Shown piece after piece: positions 5,055-6,509 of a DNA stretch of 6,509 nucleotides. The notes beneath the pieces are model-generated. The model was not told the DNA's origin. It ran no database searches and saw only the letters and a list, made by a program, of their open reading frames with translations. The position numbers were made by a program, and so were the translations under genes. The DNA is from an uncultured Eubacteriales bacterium. Its GTDB lineage: Bacteria > Bacillota > Clostridia > Christensenellales > UBA1242. The stretch lies in the NCBI GenBank assembly GCA_948949055.1, contig CARBWQ010000052.1, positions 1 through 6,509 on the forward strand, in the 5' to 3' direction. Every line of letters starts with the position of its first letter. Positions within the stretch are counted from its first letter, which is position 1.

Positions 5055-5624
5055 TTATTTATTTCGCAAACTTAATCCATCTTTAAATGCGTTTCCCACT
5101 CTTTCAGTAACCTTATAATAACCATGCGTATATGGATCAAAGGCGATAGCCTCGACCTTTAATATATCTATGTTATCACCATTCATAACTTCTTCGTCTG
5201 CTGAAACATTAACAATCTTTCCAACAACTCCACAACCATATTCATCAGCTTGAAATTCTACAAATTCACATTCCATGCAAATAGGAAATTCATTGATTAT
5301 TGGTGCATCAACAATATCTGATTTAGTAGCTGATAGTCCACTCTTTTCAAATTTATCAGGATTATTTTTAGCAGAAACCACTCCAAAATAATCAGCCTCT
5401 CTCACATGTTTTGCATCTGCAATGCTAACAGTGAAAGCCCCTCTCTTTTTAATGTTTTGAACTGTCTTATGTGTTTCTGTTAAATTTAAAGCAATGTAAT
5501 TTCTATCTAGCATCATTCCCCATGCAGCATTCATCACATCAATAGTTCCGTCCTCATTGTAAGTTGCAATCATAAGCACTGGCATTGGAAAGATTGCTTC
5601 GGTAGTTTTGATATTTCTCTTCAT
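5055..5624 (-). CDS. Flavin reductase-like FMN-binding protein (flavoredoxin type)
   Basis: Cytosolic FMN-binding protein of the split-barrel flavin reductase-like family; related flavoredoxins pass electrons or act as NAD(P)H-flavin reductases. The 189 residues are typical. Visible segments are FPMPVLMIATYNEDG (12-26), NAAWGMMLDRNYIALNL (32-48), THKTVQNIKKRGAFTVSIAD (51-70), the substrate-side helix around DYFG (78-81), the barrel segment CECEF-like MECEFVEF (117-124), VVGKIVNV (133-140), and the C-terminal YYKVTERVGNAFKDG (169-183) characteristic of this group. No Fe-S or extra domain is fused. The ATG follows AAAGAGAG by 4 nt. It is first in a unit with the MmcQ/YjbR gene. The electron donor and substrate cannot be inferred from context. 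Confidence 0.92.
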   Translation of the reverse strand: MKRNIKTTEAIFPMPVLMIATYNEDGTIDVMNAAWGMMLDRNYIALNLTETHKTVQNIKKRGAFTVSIADAKHVREADYFGVVSAKNNPDKFEKSGLSATKSDIVDAPIINEFPICMECEFVEFQADEYGCGVVGKIVNVSADEEVMNGDNIDILKVEAIAFDPYTHGYYKVTERVGNAFKDGLSLRNK

Positions 5625-5646
5625 AACACTCTCTTTTAATATTTCT

Positions 5647-5675
5647 ATTATAACATACTTACAATTTTTTTTGTA
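5647..5675 (-). promoter_or_regulatory. Extended -10 promoter of the flavoprotein gene
   Basis: On the minus strand TGTTATAAT (hexamer TATAAT 5647-5652, TG at 5655-5654) is a perfect extended -10 element. The -35 region at 17 bp (5670-5675, TACAAA) is poor, as expected for extended -10 promoters. The start is predicted near 5640, giving a leader of about 16 nt. Confidence 0.6.
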
Positions 5676-5730
5676 TCATTTTTTATATAACATTTAAAAA
5701 TATAGACTACAAAATCTAATAGTAATTTAT

Positions 5731-6509
5731 TTAATAGTTATATTTTTTCTCATTAGTTATTAAACAAATGGTTGTCACTATTAAAGCAAGCGTTTCAGCA
5801 ATTACTACTGAAATCCATATACCTGTCAGTTTAAGCCAAATTGGCAACACCAATACGCATACAACCTGAAATAATAATGTTCTTGCAAAAGAAATAATCG
5901 CTGAAATAATACCATTATTTAAAGATGTAAAGAAAGATGACGCAAAGATATTTAATCCACTAATAAGGAAAGAAATTGAAAATAATCTCATACCAAAAGC
6001 AGTTAAATTTAGAAGTTCTTGATCATATCCCACAAATATTCTTGAAAGTGGATTTGCAAGACTCTCTATCAATGCTGTCATAACTATACACACTATTCCT
6101 ATAATAATCAAACTCTTTTTGAGAAGATTTTTAAGTTCAACATGATTCTCTGCCCCATAATGATATCCAATAATTGGAGCAATTCCAATTGAATAACCAA
6201 GAAAAATTGCTTAAAAAACAAAAGAAGCATACATAATAACTCCATAAGTAGCCACTCCATTTTCACCAGCAAACTTCAATAGTTGCATATTAAAAAGTAC
6301 ACTCACTACTGATGCCGAAATATTAGTTAAAAGCTCTGACGAACCATTCAAAACACTTTGCCCAATAGCCTAAAATCAAACTTTGTTTTCACTAATCTTA
6401 ACAAACTCTTATTTTTCAATGAAAAGTAAATCACAGGAATAATTCCACCAACAACATAACTCATTGCTGTTGCAATTGCTGCTCCCATTAGCCCCATTTT
6501 AAAACCAAC
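5731..6509 (-). pseudogene. MATE family multidrug/Na+ efflux transporter, broken and cut by the window edge
   Basis: About 259 codons of the C-terminal part of a MATE transporter (usual length about 450) can be read on the minus strand, but only across two lesions. From the window edge to about 6361 one frame reads VGFKMGLMGAAIATAMSYVV and ends in KTKFDFRLLG. The match then continues in another frame with QSVLNGSSELLTN, where NGSSE is a family hallmark. This fits loss of one G at the CCC of 6361-6363. Further on, GVIMYASFVF is followed by an in-frame TAA (6211-6213), and directly after it comes AIFLGYSIGIAPIIGYHYGA, the family's conserved loop and helix. The last intact stretch, ending at 5731, has several hydrophobic helices. 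A TTG at 6109-6111 opens a 126-codon remnant but has no sign of being a true start. If the lesions are real, the transporter is not made whole. Recent decay and sequencing error are both possible. Confidence 0.88.

Noticed and set aside
6211..6213. Possible stop-codon recoding (TAA read as an amino acid) in the MATE gene
   Set aside because: TAA ends cmk, the glycosylase, mscS, the sirtuin, the cupin and the flavoprotein here, and the same MATE gene also has a frameshift, so decay or error is simpler.
1..6509. CRISPR array, tRNA, rRNA or insertion sequence
   Set aside because: No regularly spaced direct repeats, cloverleaf, rRNA segments, transposase motifs or flanking terminal repeats were seen on either strand.

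Overview
The window is strongly AT-rich. It uses the standard code (TGG for Trp, TAA and TAG as real stops), has AGGAG-type ribosome sites and TTGACA/TATAAT promoters, and carries a low-GC Gram-positive gene set: cmk, a family-6 DNA glycosylase, MscS, a sirtuin, MmcQ/YjbR, a flavoredoxin-like flavoprotein and a MATE transporter. I read it as chromosome of an AT-rich Firmicute, probably a clostridial relative. I cannot place it more finely. No rRNA, tRNA, CRISPR array, transposase or phage gene is visible.

Layout. (1) 1-59: a short, GC-richer stretch with an inverted repeat, lying downstream of cmk. (2) 60-1324: cytidylate kinase (minus) and a family-6 hypoxanthine/uracil-type DNA glycosylase (plus), transcribed divergently from promoters in 729-829. 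(3) 1363-1390: a perfect palindromic bidirectional terminator between the glycosylase and the next minus-strand unit. (4) 1392-2869: a two-gene minus unit, an MscS-type mechanosensitive channel followed 14 bp later by a small acidic helical protein of unknown function. (5) 2998-3750: a sirtuin on the plus strand, divergent from mscS. (6) 3790-4542: a two-gene minus unit, a Cys-rich unknown protein followed 9 bp later by a small cupin that lacks the usual metal histidines. Its likely terminator lies inside the 3' end of the sirtuin gene. (7) 4640-5624: a minus unit with a flavin reductase-like protein followed by an MmcQ/YjbR protein. (8) 5731-6509 and beyond: the 3' part of a MATE efflux transporter gene broken by one frameshift and one nonsense codon.

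The genes do not form one pathway. The window looks like ordinary chromosome built of short one- or two-gene units with compact promoters. The most notable points are the decayed MATE gene, two genes (glycosylase and mscS) whose extended -10 boxes end exactly 6 nt before an ATG that has no Shine-Dalgarno, which suggests leaderless mRNAs, and substitutions at normally conserved sites in cmk and the sirtuin. I see no convincing new multi-gene system.
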